Assembly: GCF_001061665.1 (NCBI RefSeq)
Contig: NZ_JVSP01000014.1
Coordinates: forward strand, 212,605-276,604
Source of the DNA: Rothia mucilaginosa
GTDB lineage: Bacteria; Actinomycetota; Actinomycetes; Actinomycetales; Micrococcaceae
Direction: 5' to 3'
Length of the DNA: 64,000 bases
Shown: positions 37,700 through 46,403 of the stretch, piece by piece
How positions within the stretch are numbered: position 1 is the first letter of the stretch
How the letters are laid out: every line of letters starts with the position of its first letter
Translations under genes and position numbers: made by a program
Notes under the pieces: model-generated
Told to the model about the DNA's origin: nothing
Databases searched by the model: none
The model's input: only the letters and a program-made list of their open reading frames with translations

Positions 37700-38287
37700 A
37701 TGACCCGCCTGAACGAAGAACAGCTCGTCGCGCTCTTCCATGAGCCTCGCACCGCCTATTCCTTCACCGACGAGCCCGTCACCGACGAACAGCTGCGCCG
37801 CATCCAGGAGCTCACCTTCTACGGCCCCAGCGCCTTCAACAGCCAGCCCCTGCGCATCACCTGGATCAAGAGCCCTGAGGCTCGCGAGCGCCTCATCTCC
37901 CACCTGATGGACGGCAACAAGCCGAAGTCTGAATCCGCACCCATGATTGCGCTGCTCTCCGCAGATCACGGCTGGGTCGAGAAGGCAGATACCTTCAACC
38001 CCAACTCCGCCGAGTTCATCAAGGGCTACTACGGTGACGAGAACCTGGCAAAGCCCACCGCCGATATGAACGCGCACATCCAGGCTGGCTACTTCATCAC
38101 CGCGATTCGCGCCCTCGGCCTGGACGCAGGTCCCATGACCGGCGCAGACTTCGAGGGTCTGAAGAAGGAGTTCCTGGCGGGTACCAACGAACAGCCTTTC
38201 CTGGTCGTCAATATCGGCCACGGCATCCCCTCCGGCTACGATCGTTCCGCACGCTTCAGCCACGAGGAAGCCACCCGATCCGTCTAA
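37700..38287 (+). CDS. Nitroreductase-family protein (RutE/HadB-like)
   Basis: 195 residues, an FMN-dependent reductase of the nitroreductase fold. The N-terminal part EPRTAYSFTDEPVTDEQLRRIQELTFYGPSAFNSQPLRI carries the SAFNSQP FMN-binding segment. The mid region NAHIQAGYFITAIRALGLDAGPMTGADFEG and the end LVVNIGHG follow the malonic-semialdehyde-reductase (RutE/HadB) subgroup. The natural substrate is unknown. It has its own promoter with an overlapping palindrome, so it is likely inducible, for example by a quinone, thiol stress or a metabolite. Confidence 0.88.
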   Translation: MTRLNEEQLVALFHEPRTAYSFTDEPVTDEQLRRIQELTFYGPSAFNSQPLRITWIKSPEARERLISHLMDGNKPKSESAPMIALLSADHGWVEKADTFNPNSAEFIKGYYGDENLAKPTADMNAHIQAGYFITAIRALGLDAGPMTGADFEGLKKEFLAGTNEQPFLVVNIGHGIPSGYDRSARFSHEEATRSV

Positions 38288-38338
38288 AACGAGCGAAGCT
38301 GCCACATAACCTTGAGCCTAAGAATTAGGCTTAGAAAT

Positions 38339-38382
38339 AGTTCAAGGGCGGTTCCCCGCGATGGGGGAACCGCCCTTGAACT
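38339..38382. terminator. Bidirectional terminator after the nitroreductase
   Basis: AGTTCAAGGGCGGTTCCCC (38339-38357) pairs with GGGGAACCGCCCTTGAACT (38364-38382), a 19-bp stem between convergent genes. A smaller GCCTAA/TTAGGC hairpin lies just before it. Confidence 0.88.
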
Positions 38383-38429
38383 ATATACGCGTTTAACGTC
38401 TTACTGCGCCGCCTGCTGGGTCGCGCTAC

Positions 38430-39389
38430 CTAGCGTGCCCCAAACTGGCCCACGGACAGCTGCGGGACCGAAGAGGAACAAGCCGTCGTGTCGAAGGGCA
38501 CGGTAACGCCGTCCCGATCGCCGGCAAGGCCCACCAGGAAGCCCTCCACCCGTCGCGCGCCGCAGCTATCGCCGAAGCGGCTCGTATTGATGGAGCGCAT
38601 TACCACCGTGGTGCTATCACCCGGGGCGATGGTCACACCGGCGGGGTTCATGAACTCGGAGGAGTTAGAAGCCTCTCGCCCCACCCAATTACCCGAAGAG
38701 TCCGCGTAAATCACGCGCGGGTACCCGCGCAGGGAACAGGGTGAATTGCTGGAATTCTGGAAGTACAGCGTGAGGGTGCGTGCACCGGGGGAGTTGTCCG
38801 TCACGGAGACCGAAACGTTCAAATCATCCATGGAGCACTGCGAGGGGCCCTCGGCGTTCTTCTGGCCGGAATTATCGGATCGGCTCGAGCTACCGTTGTT
38901 ATTACCGTTGCTGTTGCCGCCGTTATTGCCGCCGGAGGAATTCGACGAACCCGAGTTCGAGGAAGAGGAACCGGAATCCGAGGAAGAACCCTGACGGTTC
39001 CCAGAATCGGAGTCGTTGTGCTCTTCACCGTTATTGCTATCGCTCTGCTCCGGGGGAAGGCCCTCGTGCTTTGCCTCGTTCGAGGAAGAGGACGAATGAT
39101 CGTGCTTCGACTCGTGATTCTCCGAGCTAGACTCCTCGGCGTGAGCGGAGGAAGAATCCCCGTACTCCGGGGACGCGCTATTGACAACTGTGATGGAGCC
39201 CGGGGCCACCGAAGCGCTGGGGCTCTCGGAAGCCACACTAATCGTGCCGGGCTTCACCGATGCGGAGGCACTCGGGTGTGCCGAGGTGTCCTCTGCATCC
39301 TGACCGGCCTGGGACGCGCCGCATCCACTGAGCGCGAGCACGCCGCAGAGGAGGGTGGTTGATGCGAGTACCTGAGCCGATTTAAACAT
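38430..39389 (-). CDS. Secreted lipoprotein with a DUF4232 domain
   Basis: 319 residues. Signal peptide with lipobox LSGC (Cys23), then a 150-residue linker very rich in Ser, Asn, Gly, His and Glu, then a DUF4232-type domain from about 180: CSMDDLNVSVSV, ARTLTLYFQNSSNSPCSLRGYP, and a C-terminal PFDTTACSS end. DUF4232 occurs in many actinobacterial lipoproteins; function unknown. It begins 2 bp after the ferredoxin stop, so it is probably translated with it. No strong ribosome site of its own was seen. Confidence 0.82.
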   Translation of the reverse strand: MFKSAQVLASTTLLCGVLALSGCGASQAGQDAEDTSAHPSASASVKPGTISVASESPSASVAPGSITVVNSASPEYGDSSSAHAEESSSENHESKHDHSSSSSNEAKHEGLPPEQSDSNNGEEHNDSDSGNRQGSSSDSGSSSSNSGSSNSSGGNNGGNSNGNNNGSSSRSDNSGQKNAEGPSQCSMDDLNVSVSVTDNSPGARTLTLYFQNSSNSPCSLRGYPRVIYADSSGNWVGREASNSSEFMNPAGVTIAPGDSTTVVMRSINTSRFGDSCGARRVEGFLVGLAGDRDGVTVPFDTTACSSSVPQLSVGQFGAR

Positions 39390-39391
39390 TG

Positions 39392-39712
39392 TTACATCGC
39401 CGCCTGCATTTGGATTTCTGCTCCGTCCATACCGGGGGCGTACTCAACCTGGCAGCACAGGCGGGAATATTCGTTTGCGACATCATCAACCATGTCGAGC
39501 AGGTCCTGCTCGGCCTCGGTGCGCTCACCGGAAGCCGCGTAGTGCTCGGGGTCAATGAAGGCGTGGCAGGTTGCGCAGGATGCGTTACCGCCGCAGGTGG
39601 CGAGGACCGGCACGCCGTTGGCCTGGAGGGTCTCCAGGAGGGTGTGGTGGTCTTCCCACTGAATATCGTAGTGTTCGCCTGCTTCGTCAGTGACCTTAAT
39701 CGTTACGCCCAT
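39392..39712 (-). CDS. [2Fe-2S] ferredoxin
   Basis: 106 residues, adrenodoxin/plant-like fold. Cluster ligands are Cys40, Cys46, Cys49 and Cys86 in TCGGNASCATCH and RLCCQVEY, giving the C-x5-C-x2-C spacing of the vertebrate/bacterial type. Acidic residues around 57-78 suit binding to a reductase or cytochrome P450. The partner is not adjacent. It overlaps nothing, but its stop is 2 bp from the start of the DUF4232 lipoprotein. Confidence 0.9.
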   Translation of the reverse strand: MGVTIKVTDEAGEHYDIQWEDHHTLLETLQANGVPVLATCGGNASCATCHAFIDPEHYAASGERTEAEQDLLDMVDDVANEYSRLCCQVEYAPGMDGAEIQMQAAM

Positions 39713-40057
39713 GCGTTCTCCTTCTTCTGTAGTGATGCGTTTCTATTGTAGAGGCAGGGGCCGGTATTAACCCCACCGATGTGATACCCCGAACTCTAGC
39801 GTCACGCATCCTGCGGGAACGCATATTAATTTTTATGCTGAAGAGCACGTATAGCTCGCTTCCAGTCTACCCTTTGATCCCTTGACAAGCGGGGAAAGAC
39901 CCGTCATTTACTCCTGCCCCGGCGTGCAAATAAATACCTTGGAGAGCATAAAGACGCAGGGGCGGGGCGCCGGGAGCACAGCCCCCGAGCCCCGCCCCTT
40001 CTGCGAGCGCACGGTCTAACGCGCACCGGGTCTGCCAACCCGGTCTATACGCACGGG
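39713..40057. other. Intergenic region between ferredoxin and the two-gene DUF operon
   Basis: No ORF is convincing. It holds the ferredoxin promoter region (AT-rich ACGCATATTAATTTTTATGC near 39820) and the terminator of the upstream operon at 39955-40005. Confidence 0.4.
39955..40005 (-). terminator. Terminator of the two-gene DUF operon
   Basis: CGCAGGGGCGGGGC (39956-39969) can pair with GCCCCGCCCCTTCTGCG (39989-40005) with small bulges; an inner GGG/CCC pairing closes the loop. Confidence 0.65.
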
Positions 40058-41335
40058 CTATTCGGCCCGCCCACCCTCGGAACGCTGCCCTTCAGCTTTC
40101 TTGCTCGCGCTATCCGCGGGATGCTTGCCGTCATCCGGCGCGGAGCCCTCCGCCGGGAGCGCATCCTTTGCGGGGCGGGTACCCCGCACGATGCCGCGCA
40201 CGCTATCGCGCGGATCGGCATAGCGCAGATCAACACCGAAGGTATTGCGAATCTGACGCGCAGAATTCAGGTGCCAACGCTGCGAGTCGGAGGGAGTCAC
40301 CGACGTGACGGCCTTCTGCCCCGGAGCCAGCGCTTCGTGGCGTATATCGTAGTGCTTACCGCCCATCGTCACCGTGAATCCGTGCTCCTGTAGAAGCTGG
40401 ACGAACTCGTCCACGTCGTGCGGAATCTTGCGGCCGCGCTGGCGCTTGCGTCCGCTCATGCGCGGCTGAGACTCAAAGGGATTACGGTTCGCGGCGACAC
40501 CGCGCGCAATGCGGATGACCTGCTGATCGGAGTGCGAGAACTCCACCTGGTAACCGTTGAGGGAGTACACGGTGCGGCTCGTACCAGGAATGGGCTGGCG
40601 GTTATCGGCCTCATCCAGGATGCGCGTAATGTACTCGCTCGTCAGACCGAGGGCCTTGAGCTGGCTCTGAGCCTCGAGGGAGAGCTGGTAACCGCCGGCC
40701 GAGGCCTTGAGCGGGCGCAGGGCCAGAACCTCCACGGTGAGGGGGTTCAACACAACCTGGTAGCCCAGATCCTCGTGGGTGTAGAGGGTGACCTCGCGGC
40801 CGTAGCGGTTTTCCTCGGCGGTCTCCTCGCGTACCACGCTCTTGGGGGATTCGATAATCTCGAGCAGCAGGGCGTAGCCGAGGTCGTGGCGCATCATGTA
40901 GTCCATGACGCCGGGCAGTACCCCGTAGATGCGGCGGCTCTCCGGCACCTCGCCGTAAAACTCCTGTTCGATGCGCGCGGCGATACGCTGATTCTCGAGC
41001 GGCACCTCGGTCAGCGGGATGAGCCGCTGGTTGGAGGGACGAATCTTCGCGCGCGCCGCGGCGGGCTTGGGGGTCTTGCGGTAGGCCTCCACGAGGGCCT
41101 GCTGCTGTTGCACGAATTCGTGGGCGATGAGCGGCATCAGGGTGAAGTAGAGCTCTGCGGCCTCGGGGCGAATCGCGCCGCGCTCATCGAGCAGGGAGGC
41201 GTCCTCGTCGTTGGCGAGGTCCCAGGTACGCTCCGTCCCCTCCTCCGCCTCGCGGTAGCTGTAGCCGGCCAGGGAGGCCAGCTCCTGCAGGCGCACGTAC
41301 ACCTCGAGGGGAACGGTAATCTGCTTGGCCGACAT
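40058..41335 (-). CDS. Unrecognised multidomain protein: two DUF4258-like modules plus a HicA-like module
   Basis: 425 residues, no signal or membrane segment, function unknown. Residues 1-130 are helical and unrecognised. By eye, two repeats with a helix-then-strands pattern occur at about 141-208 (ending GYQVVLNPLTVEVLALRP) and 216-279 (ending GYQVEFSHSDQQVIRIARG). They resemble DUF4258/BrnT-type RNase-fold modules. After a basic linker (SGRKRQRGRK, 294-303), residues 304-371 look like HicA: VDEFVQLLQEHGF, GGKHYDIRH with the GxHxxxxH-like site, and HLNSARQIRNTFGV. The start codon overlaps the stop of the upstream gene (TAATG), so the two are translationally coupled. A terminator follows. 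The domain calls are inferences. Confidence 0.72.
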   Translation of the reverse strand: MSAKQITVPLEVYVRLQELASLAGYSYREAEEGTERTWDLANDEDASLLDERGAIRPEAAELYFTLMPLIAHEFVQQQQALVEAYRKTPKPAAARAKIRPSNQRLIPLTEVPLENQRIAARIEQEFYGEVPESRRIYGVLPGVMDYMMRHDLGYALLLEIIESPKSVVREETAEENRYGREVTLYTHEDLGYQVVLNPLTVEVLALRPLKASAGGYQLSLEAQSQLKALGLTSEYITRILDEADNRQPIPGTSRTVYSLNGYQVEFSHSDQQVIRIARGVAANRNPFESQPRMSGRKRQRGRKIPHDVDEFVQLLQEHGFTVTMGGKHYDIRHEALAPGQKAVTSVTPSDSQRWHLNSARQIRNTFGVDLRYADPRDSVRGIVRGTRPAKDALPAEGSAPDDGKHPADSASKKAEGQRSEGGRAE

Positions 41336-42924
41336 TACTTCTCCTCCTCGGCGTTCTGAGCGTTCTGATGCTTGGGCTGTTCGGATGTGGCGGCCTCGGC
41401 CTGCCGGTTAATGGCATCGCTGAGATCCTCAATCTGCGCGCGGCGAAGGCTCTCGCCGTGCAGGGCCTGGAAATCGGGGGTCTTGGTCAGGGAGAGCACG
41501 GTCCGCTGATCCGGGGAGATGGTCATCTCCAGCCCCTCCGCGGTGTAGATGCGGGTCCAACCCTCACCCATGCGCACGCTTTCGGGGTTCTCGAGCGTGC
41601 GGACCATAAGGTCGAAGACGAACTCGGGGTTCTTGGAGAGGAAGACGCGGGCGCGCTCGCTGAAGGCCATTTCGAGGGCATTGAGCGAGGTGTACTCGCC
41701 GCGGGCCAGGGTGGTATTGGCCCCGTCGTTGCACTCGGCTTCGTACTCGTCGACGACGGTAATTAGCTCGGCGGAGGCGGTGTTGACGTCCACGCGGTAG
41801 TCGTCATGCCTGAAGCGAATCGTCCAGTCGTTGACTCGTTCCGCTGCGCCCTCGCGCAGGACGGTGCGCACGAGGTCCTCGGTGAGTCCCTCGCGCTCCA
41901 TGCGCTGACGCAACCCGGGACGGATGCGGTAGGCGCGCTCACGATCTTCCTCGGTGACCCCTGCGGGGCGGGTGGGAGCCTCGGGCGCAACGTTTTTCGT
42001 CGCGGTCCGCGCGGCTCCGGCGGAGGGCACGGGCATCGGCGTCGGGGTGCTCGGGGTGTCCGAAGCGATGTTTTCGGGGGCGGCGTTCTGCTCAGTGGCC
42101 TGCTCGGCGGCCTGCTGCCGGGCACGCAGGCCCTGCAGGTACTCCTCGATCTGCGGCGGACGGTAGGTGAGCGACGCCTTGCGGAACATGCCCGGTGAGG
42201 GGGCCGCGGAGGGCGCCGGCGGCTTCGGCGCGGCCGGGCGCGTCTCGGAGGAAGCCTCGAGGGGCGCGGGGGCAACCGGTGCGCTGGGCTTCGGCGGGGC
42301 AGGTTTGGGGGCTGCAAATTGGGCGGCGGAGGGCTTGGGTGCGCTGGGCTTCGGGACGCTGGGCTTGGGGGCCTCCGAGGGGGCGAGACCCTTCTCCTCG
42401 ACCGTCTGCTCTCCGGGAGTCTCCTGCTCGGCTACCGGTCGGGCGCGGCGAGCCATCAGCGCGGGGGAGGGCTTGGGCTTCTCCGCAGCCGGGGCAACGG
42501 CCTCCGCCGCTTCACTCGTTTCTTCGCCGCTCTGCACGACGATTCCCTCGGTAGCTTCCCCGGCCTCGGCAGCGGTTTCTGCGTCGTTGCCCTCTACGCC
42601 GGTATCTTCGGGGCCTTCTGCGGTGTCCTCTCCTCGCAGGAGGGCGGCCATAAGCTCCTGACGCGAGGTGTACGGGATGATTTGGTCGGGCGTATCGATA
42701 TAGCGCGGGAAGTTTTCGTAGAGAATTTTCGCGGCACTCTCGAAGAGCTTCTCAATGCTCGGCACCTCGGCGGGGGCGCAGGGGCAGAGCAACTCGCGGC
42801 GTTGATTGTCGTAGAGGGCCCAGTGCGCGCATCGCTCGCTGGGGGCGAAGTAGTCGAGTGTTCCTAGATCTGCAATATCGATAAGCGCACCTATGAGGGA
42901 TTGCGGGATGGATAACTGAGCCAT
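41335..42924 (-). CDS. Unrecognised protein with two DUF4258-like modules and a Pro-rich linker
   Basis: 529 residues; the ATG at 42924 has AAGGAG 4 nt upstream, unlike the longer ORF to 42981. Residues 1-98 form an unknown domain with Cys32, Cys47 and Cys49 (CPC). About 100-330 is an Ala/Pro/Glu/Lys-rich linker with APKPSAPKPS repeats. Two modules follow: 333-393 (GLRQRMEREGLTEDLVRTVL...ITVVDEY) and 418-483 (SERARVFLSKNPEFVFDLMV...VLSLTK). They share the helix then strands pattern of the downstream protein. No catalytic residue is clear. The final 45 residues are polar. It is the first gene of a two-gene operon. Confidence 0.7.
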   Translation of the reverse strand: MAQLSIPQSLIGALIDIADLGTLDYFAPSERCAHWALYDNQRRELLCPCAPAEVPSIEKLFESAAKILYENFPRYIDTPDQIIPYTSRQELMAALLRGEDTAEGPEDTGVEGNDAETAAEAGEATEGIVVQSGEETSEAAEAVAPAAEKPKPSPALMARRARPVAEQETPGEQTVEEKGLAPSEAPKPSVPKPSAPKPSAAQFAAPKPAPPKPSAPVAPAPLEASSETRPAAPKPPAPSAAPSPGMFRKASLTYRPPQIEEYLQGLRARQQAAEQATEQNAAPENIASDTPSTPTPMPVPSAGAARTATKNVAPEAPTRPAGVTEEDRERAYRIRPGLRQRMEREGLTEDLVRTVLREGAAERVNDWTIRFRHDDYRVDVNTASAELITVVDEYEAECNDGANTTLARGEYTSLNALEMAFSERARVFLSKNPEFVFDLMVRTLENPESVRMGEGWTRIYTAEGLEMTISPDQRTVLSLTKTPDFQALHGESLRRAQIEDLSDAINRQAEAATSEQPKHQNAQNAEEEK

Positions 42925-43127
42925 GGTGCTCCTTTGTGTGATGTGTCCCTCCAACTTGGGCGTGGAAGGTCTTGTTTCCATCCTATGCGTTTTTTCACCG
43001 GTGTGCGCCGGCGCACGTCATATTGTGCGGGTGAAATGCGGATTTTTGGTGAGGATGCACCCGCCGCGCCCACAATAGGCAGGGGAAGATAGCCTCGTCC
43101 GGGCTCACATGTCCGGGGATACAAAAA

Positions 43128-43154
43128 ATCCCCGGTTCCGAAGAACCGGGGATC
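43128..43154 (-). terminator. Terminator of tRNA-Arg
   Basis: On the minus strand ATCCCCGGTTC pairs with GAACCGGGGAT (arms 43128-43138 and 43144-43154), followed by TTTTTTG. It starts 4 bases after the CCA end. Confidence 0.9.
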
Positions 43155-43157
43155 GGT

Positions 43158-43233
43158 GGTGCGCCCGAAGGGATTCGAACCCCCAACCTTCTGATCCGTA
43201 GTCAGATGCTCTATCCGTTGAGCTACAGGCGCA
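43158..43233 (-). tRNA. tRNA-Arg (anticodon ACG)
   Basis: Acceptor GCGCCTG pairs with CGGGCGC allowing one G-U, discriminator A, encoded CCA. D arm AGCTCAACGGATAGAGC, anticodon stem CTGAC.../GATCAG with loop containing ACG (43198-43200 on the complement), and T arm TTGGGGGTTCGAATCC are all intact. It reads CGU/CGC/CGA after inosine formation. Confidence 0.96.
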
Positions 43234-43752
43234 TGTTCCTCGCTTCGGATTTCTTCAATCCGTCGCGGCAACAGGTAATACTATACGGAGGTTACGGGGG
43301 GCCTGCAAGTCGAAAAACTCAAAAGGGTCCCATTTTTGGGTCACCGGAGTGTTGTAATGCCTCGTTTTACCGCGAAATTCCGGGGTTTTTGGTTCCCGGA
43401 AAATTTTTTAAAATATTTTTGTGCGGTTCCAAACGGGAGGTGGGGAGCCCCTGCGAGAACCCTCCGCCCCGTACGATTCTTACCCTCCGGCCCTCGAATT
43501 TCTCATTGATTACCCTCGGTGTCTTCCTGTTGAAGGTGTGACGGGCGGAACGTAAGAAATAACGTCATAGAAGGATGTTCGGGTCGTTAATGCGTTATTC
43601 TGTAAGCATCACGAGGAAGTGGCTTCTGTCCAAGCGTGCATATTCACTGTTATTTGCACGCTTGTAGTTTTTAACTGCTTCTTCGCTACCGCAGACCTAT
43701 CGCGGATCAACGTAGTATCCGCGGTATTTACCGATTGAAGGGGAAAACGTCA
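43234..43752 (+). other. Long upstream region of pckG with a terminator-like leader
   Basis: No ORF is convincing. The region has a G- and A-rich stretch near 43290-43450. A -10-like TATTCT lies near 43597. A terminator-like hairpin follows at 43631-43669, still about 85 nt before the pckG start, so either a short RNA of about 60-70 nt ends there or the hairpin is a leader attenuator. A second downstream promoter for pckG would then be needed; none is obvious. Confidence 0.45.
43631..43669 (+). terminator. Terminator-like hairpin in the pckG leader
   Basis: CAAGCGTGCA (43631-43640) pairs perfectly with TGCACGCTTG (43655-43664) with a 14-nt loop, followed by TAGTTTTTAA. It lies upstream of pckG on the same strand. 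Confidence 0.65.
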
Positions 43753-45603
43753 ATGGCTGACACCTCAACTCGTACTCTCTCTGCCGAACTCGAAAAGGAG
43801 CTGCAGAGCGCACCCACCACCCACCAGGGTCTTCTGGAATGGGTTCGCGAGGTTGCCGCGCTGACGCAGCCCGACCACATCTACTGGGTGGACGGCTCCG
43901 AGGAAGAATATAACCGCCTTGCACAGGAGCTGGTGGACGCCGGAACCTTTGTCCGCCTGAGCGATCACGAGTTCCCGAACTCCTACGCCGCTTTCTCCGA
44001 TCCCGACGACGTGGCACGTGTCGAGGAGCGCACCTTCATCTGCTCCGAGACCGAAGAGGGCGCCGGCCCGACCAATAACTGGCGCGATCCCGTCGAAATG
44101 AAGCAGACCCTGACCGGTCTTTTCGAGGGCTCCATGCGCGGCCGCACCATGTACGTCATTCCCTTCGTCATGGGCTCCCTGAAGGCTAAGAACCCCAAGA
44201 TTGCTGTTGAGCTGACCGACTCCGCGTACGTTGTCTGCTCCATGCGCATCATGGCAACCATCGGCAAGGACGTTCTGGCCAAGCTGAACGAGACCAATGG
44301 CTTCTTCGTCAAGGCCCTGCACTCCGTTGGTGCACCCCTGGAGCCCGGCCAGAAGGATGTTTCCTGGCCCTGCAACCCCGAGAAGTACATCGTCCAGTTC
44401 CCCGAGACCCGCGAAATCTGGTCCTTCGGTTCCGGCTACGGCGGCAACGCACTGCTGGGCAAGAAGTGCTACGCACTGCGCATCGCATCCGTCATCGGTC
44501 GCGACGAGGGCTGGATGGCAGAGCACATGCTCATCCTGAAGATGACCAACCCCGAGGGCAAGGTTCGCTACATCTCCGCAGCGTTCCCCTCGGCTTGCGG
44601 TAAGACCAACTTCGCAATGATGGAGCCCACCATTGACGGCTGGAAGGCTGAGATGGTCGGCGACGACATCGCTTGGATTGAGTTCGACGAGAACCACCAG
44701 GCACGCGTGGTCAACCCCGAGGCCGGCCTGTTCGGCGTGGCACCGGGTACCGGTTACTCCACCAACCCGAACGCTATGAAGGCTATTGCCAAGGGCAACA
44801 CCATCTTCACCAACGTTGCACTGACCGACGACGGCTCCGTCTGGTGGGAGGGCAAGACCGACGAGGTTCCCGCACACCTGATTGACTGGACCGGCAAGGA
44901 CTGGACCCCCGAGTCTGGCCGCCCGGCAGCTCACCCGAACTCCCGCTTCTGCACCCCCGCATCCCAGGTGGATATGCTCGCTCCCGAGTACTACGACCCC
45001 GAGGGTGTGCCGCTGAGCGCCATCGTTCTGGGTGGCCGTCGCAAGACCACCGTTCCGCTGGTGTCCGAGTCCGACAGCTGGGAGCAGGGTGTGTTCCGCG
45101 CCGTCACCCTGTCCTCGGAGACTACCGCGGCCGCTAAGGGCGCCGTCGGCGTGATTCGCCGCGACCCGATGGCCATGCTGCCCTTCATCGGTTACAACGC
45201 CGGTGACTACTTCCAGCACTGGATTGACCTGGGCAAGAAGCACGGTGCAGAGAACATGCCGAAGATTTACTACGTCAACTGGTTCCGCCGCACCCCCGAC
45301 GGAGGCTTCGCATGGCCCGGCTTCGGCGAGAACTCTCGCGTGGTCAAGTGGATTTTCGACCGCCTGGATGGCAAGGCCGGCGGCGAGGAGACCTTCCTGG
45401 GCACCGTTCCCACCAAGGAAGACCTGGACCTGACCGGTCTGGAAATCTCCGAGGAAGAGCTGAAGGCTGCCCTGGCTGTCTCGAAGGACGAGTGGGCCGC
45501 TGAGCTTCCCGGTATCGACGAGTGGCTGGCTAAGTTCGGCGATAAGCTGCCCGCCGAGGTTCGCGAGCAGCGCGATGCCCTGGCCAAGTCCCTGGAGGAC
45601 TAA
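43753..45603 (+). CDS. pckG: Phosphoenolpyruvate carboxykinase (GTP)
   Basis: 616 residues, the usual actinobacterial size. It interconverts oxaloacetate and phosphoenolpyruvate using GTP, for gluconeogenesis or anaplerosis. The kinase-1a loop with its active cysteine is [16 protein letters not shown] near residues 275-290, followed by kinase 2 GDDIAWI and the guanine pocket in [17 protein letters not shown]. The start at 43753 has AAGGGGA 9-10 nt upstream; an upstream in-frame TTG is less likely. The gene stands alone. A hairpin with a T-run in its leader suggests attenuation or an RNA encoded upstream. Confidence 0.96.
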   Translation: MADTSTRTLSAELEKELQSAPTTHQGLLEWVREVAALTQPDHIYWVDGSEEEYNRLAQELVDAGTFVRLSDHEFPNSYAAFSDPDDVARVEERTFICSETEEGAGPTNNWRDPVEMKQTLTGLFEGSMRGRTMYVIPFVMGSLKAKNPKIAVELTDSAYVVCSMRIMATIGKDVLAKLNETNGFFVKALHSVGAPLEPGQKDVSWPCNPEKYIVQFPETREIWSFGSGYGGNALLGKKCYALRIASVIGRDEGWMAEHMLILKMTNPEGKVRYISAAFPSACGKTNFAMMEPTIDGWKAEMVGDDIAWIEFDENHQARVVNPEAGLFGVAPGTGYSTNPNAMKAIAKGNTIFTNVALTDDGSVWWEGKTDEVPAHLIDWTGKDWTPESGRPAAHPNSRFCTPASQVDMLAPEYYDPEGVPLSAIVLGGRRKTTVPLVSESDSWEQGVFRAVTLSSETTAAAKGAVGVIRRDPMAMLPFIGYNAGDYFQHWIDLGKKHGAENMPKIYYVNWFRRTPDGGFAWPGFGENSRVVKWIFDRLDGKAGGEETFLGTVPTKEDLDLTGLEISEEELKAALAVSKDEWAAELPGIDEWLAKFGDKLPAEVREQRDALAKSLED

Positions 45604-45929
45604 TTTGGTGAGGCTAAATCGCTAACTCTTTGAGCGGTTGAAGGGGCGGAATCTCGGTTGAGGTTCCGCCCCTTGCCTATCTGCCGGGCACCGAGCGCGC
45701 GAATTTGAAATGTAAAGCTATGCACCGTAAAAGATAATGCGAACGAGCCGAAGAAATATTTGGACACCTTCGATCGAGTGGGGAAGAGGCCTCTAACTTT
45801 CAGCACATGGAGCGCATCGATACAATGCCTGTGTATGTTTTTGACGCGCCCCGGTCGGTCGATGCGGTGCGCGTGCCACCGGATGCTCGGCGGGTTCCCC
45901 GCTGAAGGCGAAGTAGTAAAGGAGTATCC
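45604..45929 (+). other. Intergenic region between pckG and nsrR
   Basis: After the pckG terminator there is about 250 bp of promoter-like sequence. It has AT-rich parts (GAAATGTAAAGC, GAAGAAATATTTGG) and ends at AAAGGAG before nsrR. No ORF or clear operator was seen. Confidence 0.4.
45641..45674 (+). terminator. Terminator of pckG
   Basis: AAGGGGCGGAA (45641-45651) pairs with TTCCGCCCCTT (45664-45674), loop TCTCGGTTGAGG. Confidence 0.85.
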
Positions 45930-46403
45930 ATGCGTTTGACAGCATTCTCGGATGTCTCGCTCCGTGTGCTGATGCTCCTGTCTGCCCTGGAGCCGGGGCA
46001 GAAGCTGTCGACCCAGAAGATCGCGGAGGGCGTGGATACCCCCTACAATCACGTGGCGAAGGCCGTGGCGTTCCTGGTGAACCAGGGGTATCTGGATTCG
46101 ACGCGCGGTCGCTCCGGAGGTGTAATGCTCTCGGAATCCGGGCGTTCGGTGACGGTGGGCACCATTCTTCGTGCTACTGAGGGTGACATCCCCATGATTG
46201 AGTGTGAGGATGAGAACGGCCACTGCCCCCTGGATAAGTTCTGCCGCCTGCGCAACGTACTGGCGAGGGCTCGCGAGGCTTTCTATGCTGCCGTGGATTC
46301 GGTGACGATTACCGAATTGACCGCGGGTGCCAGCCCCGTGGGTCCGATCCTTCTGGAGCTCGGAATGGCTCCTCCGGAGAACGCGATTCCCGCTTTTTCG
46401 TAG
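45930..46403 (+). CDS. nsrR: Rrf2-family nitric-oxide-responsive repressor
   Basis: 157 residues. The N-terminal winged helix is typical: FSDVSLRVLMLLSAL, LSTQKIAEGVDTPYNHVAKAVAFLV and the wing SGGVML. Three cysteines at 92, 99 and 105 (ECEDENGHCPLDKFC) match the [4Fe-4S] ligand pattern of Streptomyces NsrR; NO destroys the cluster and releases DNA. AAAGGAG lies 5-6 nt before the ATG. The flavohemoglobin gene hmp is the next gene on the same strand, the classic NsrR target. This supports the assignment over IscR or RsrR. Confidence 0.9.
   Translation: MRLTAFSDVSLRVLMLLSALEPGQKLSTQKIAEGVDTPYNHVAKAVAFLVNQGYLDSTRGRSGGVMLSESGRSVTVGTILRATEGDIPMIECEDENGHCPLDKFCRLRNVLARAREAFYAAVDSVTITELTAGASPVGPILLELGMAPPENAIPAFS

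Noticed and set aside
40058..43233. An integrated element at tRNA-Arg
   Set aside because: The tRNA is complete, no integrase and no repeated tRNA end was seen, and codon use is like the neighbours.
42891..43271. A 126-codon minus-strand ORF including GGSNPFG
   Set aside because: It is a translation through the tRNA-Arg gene, another known artefact.
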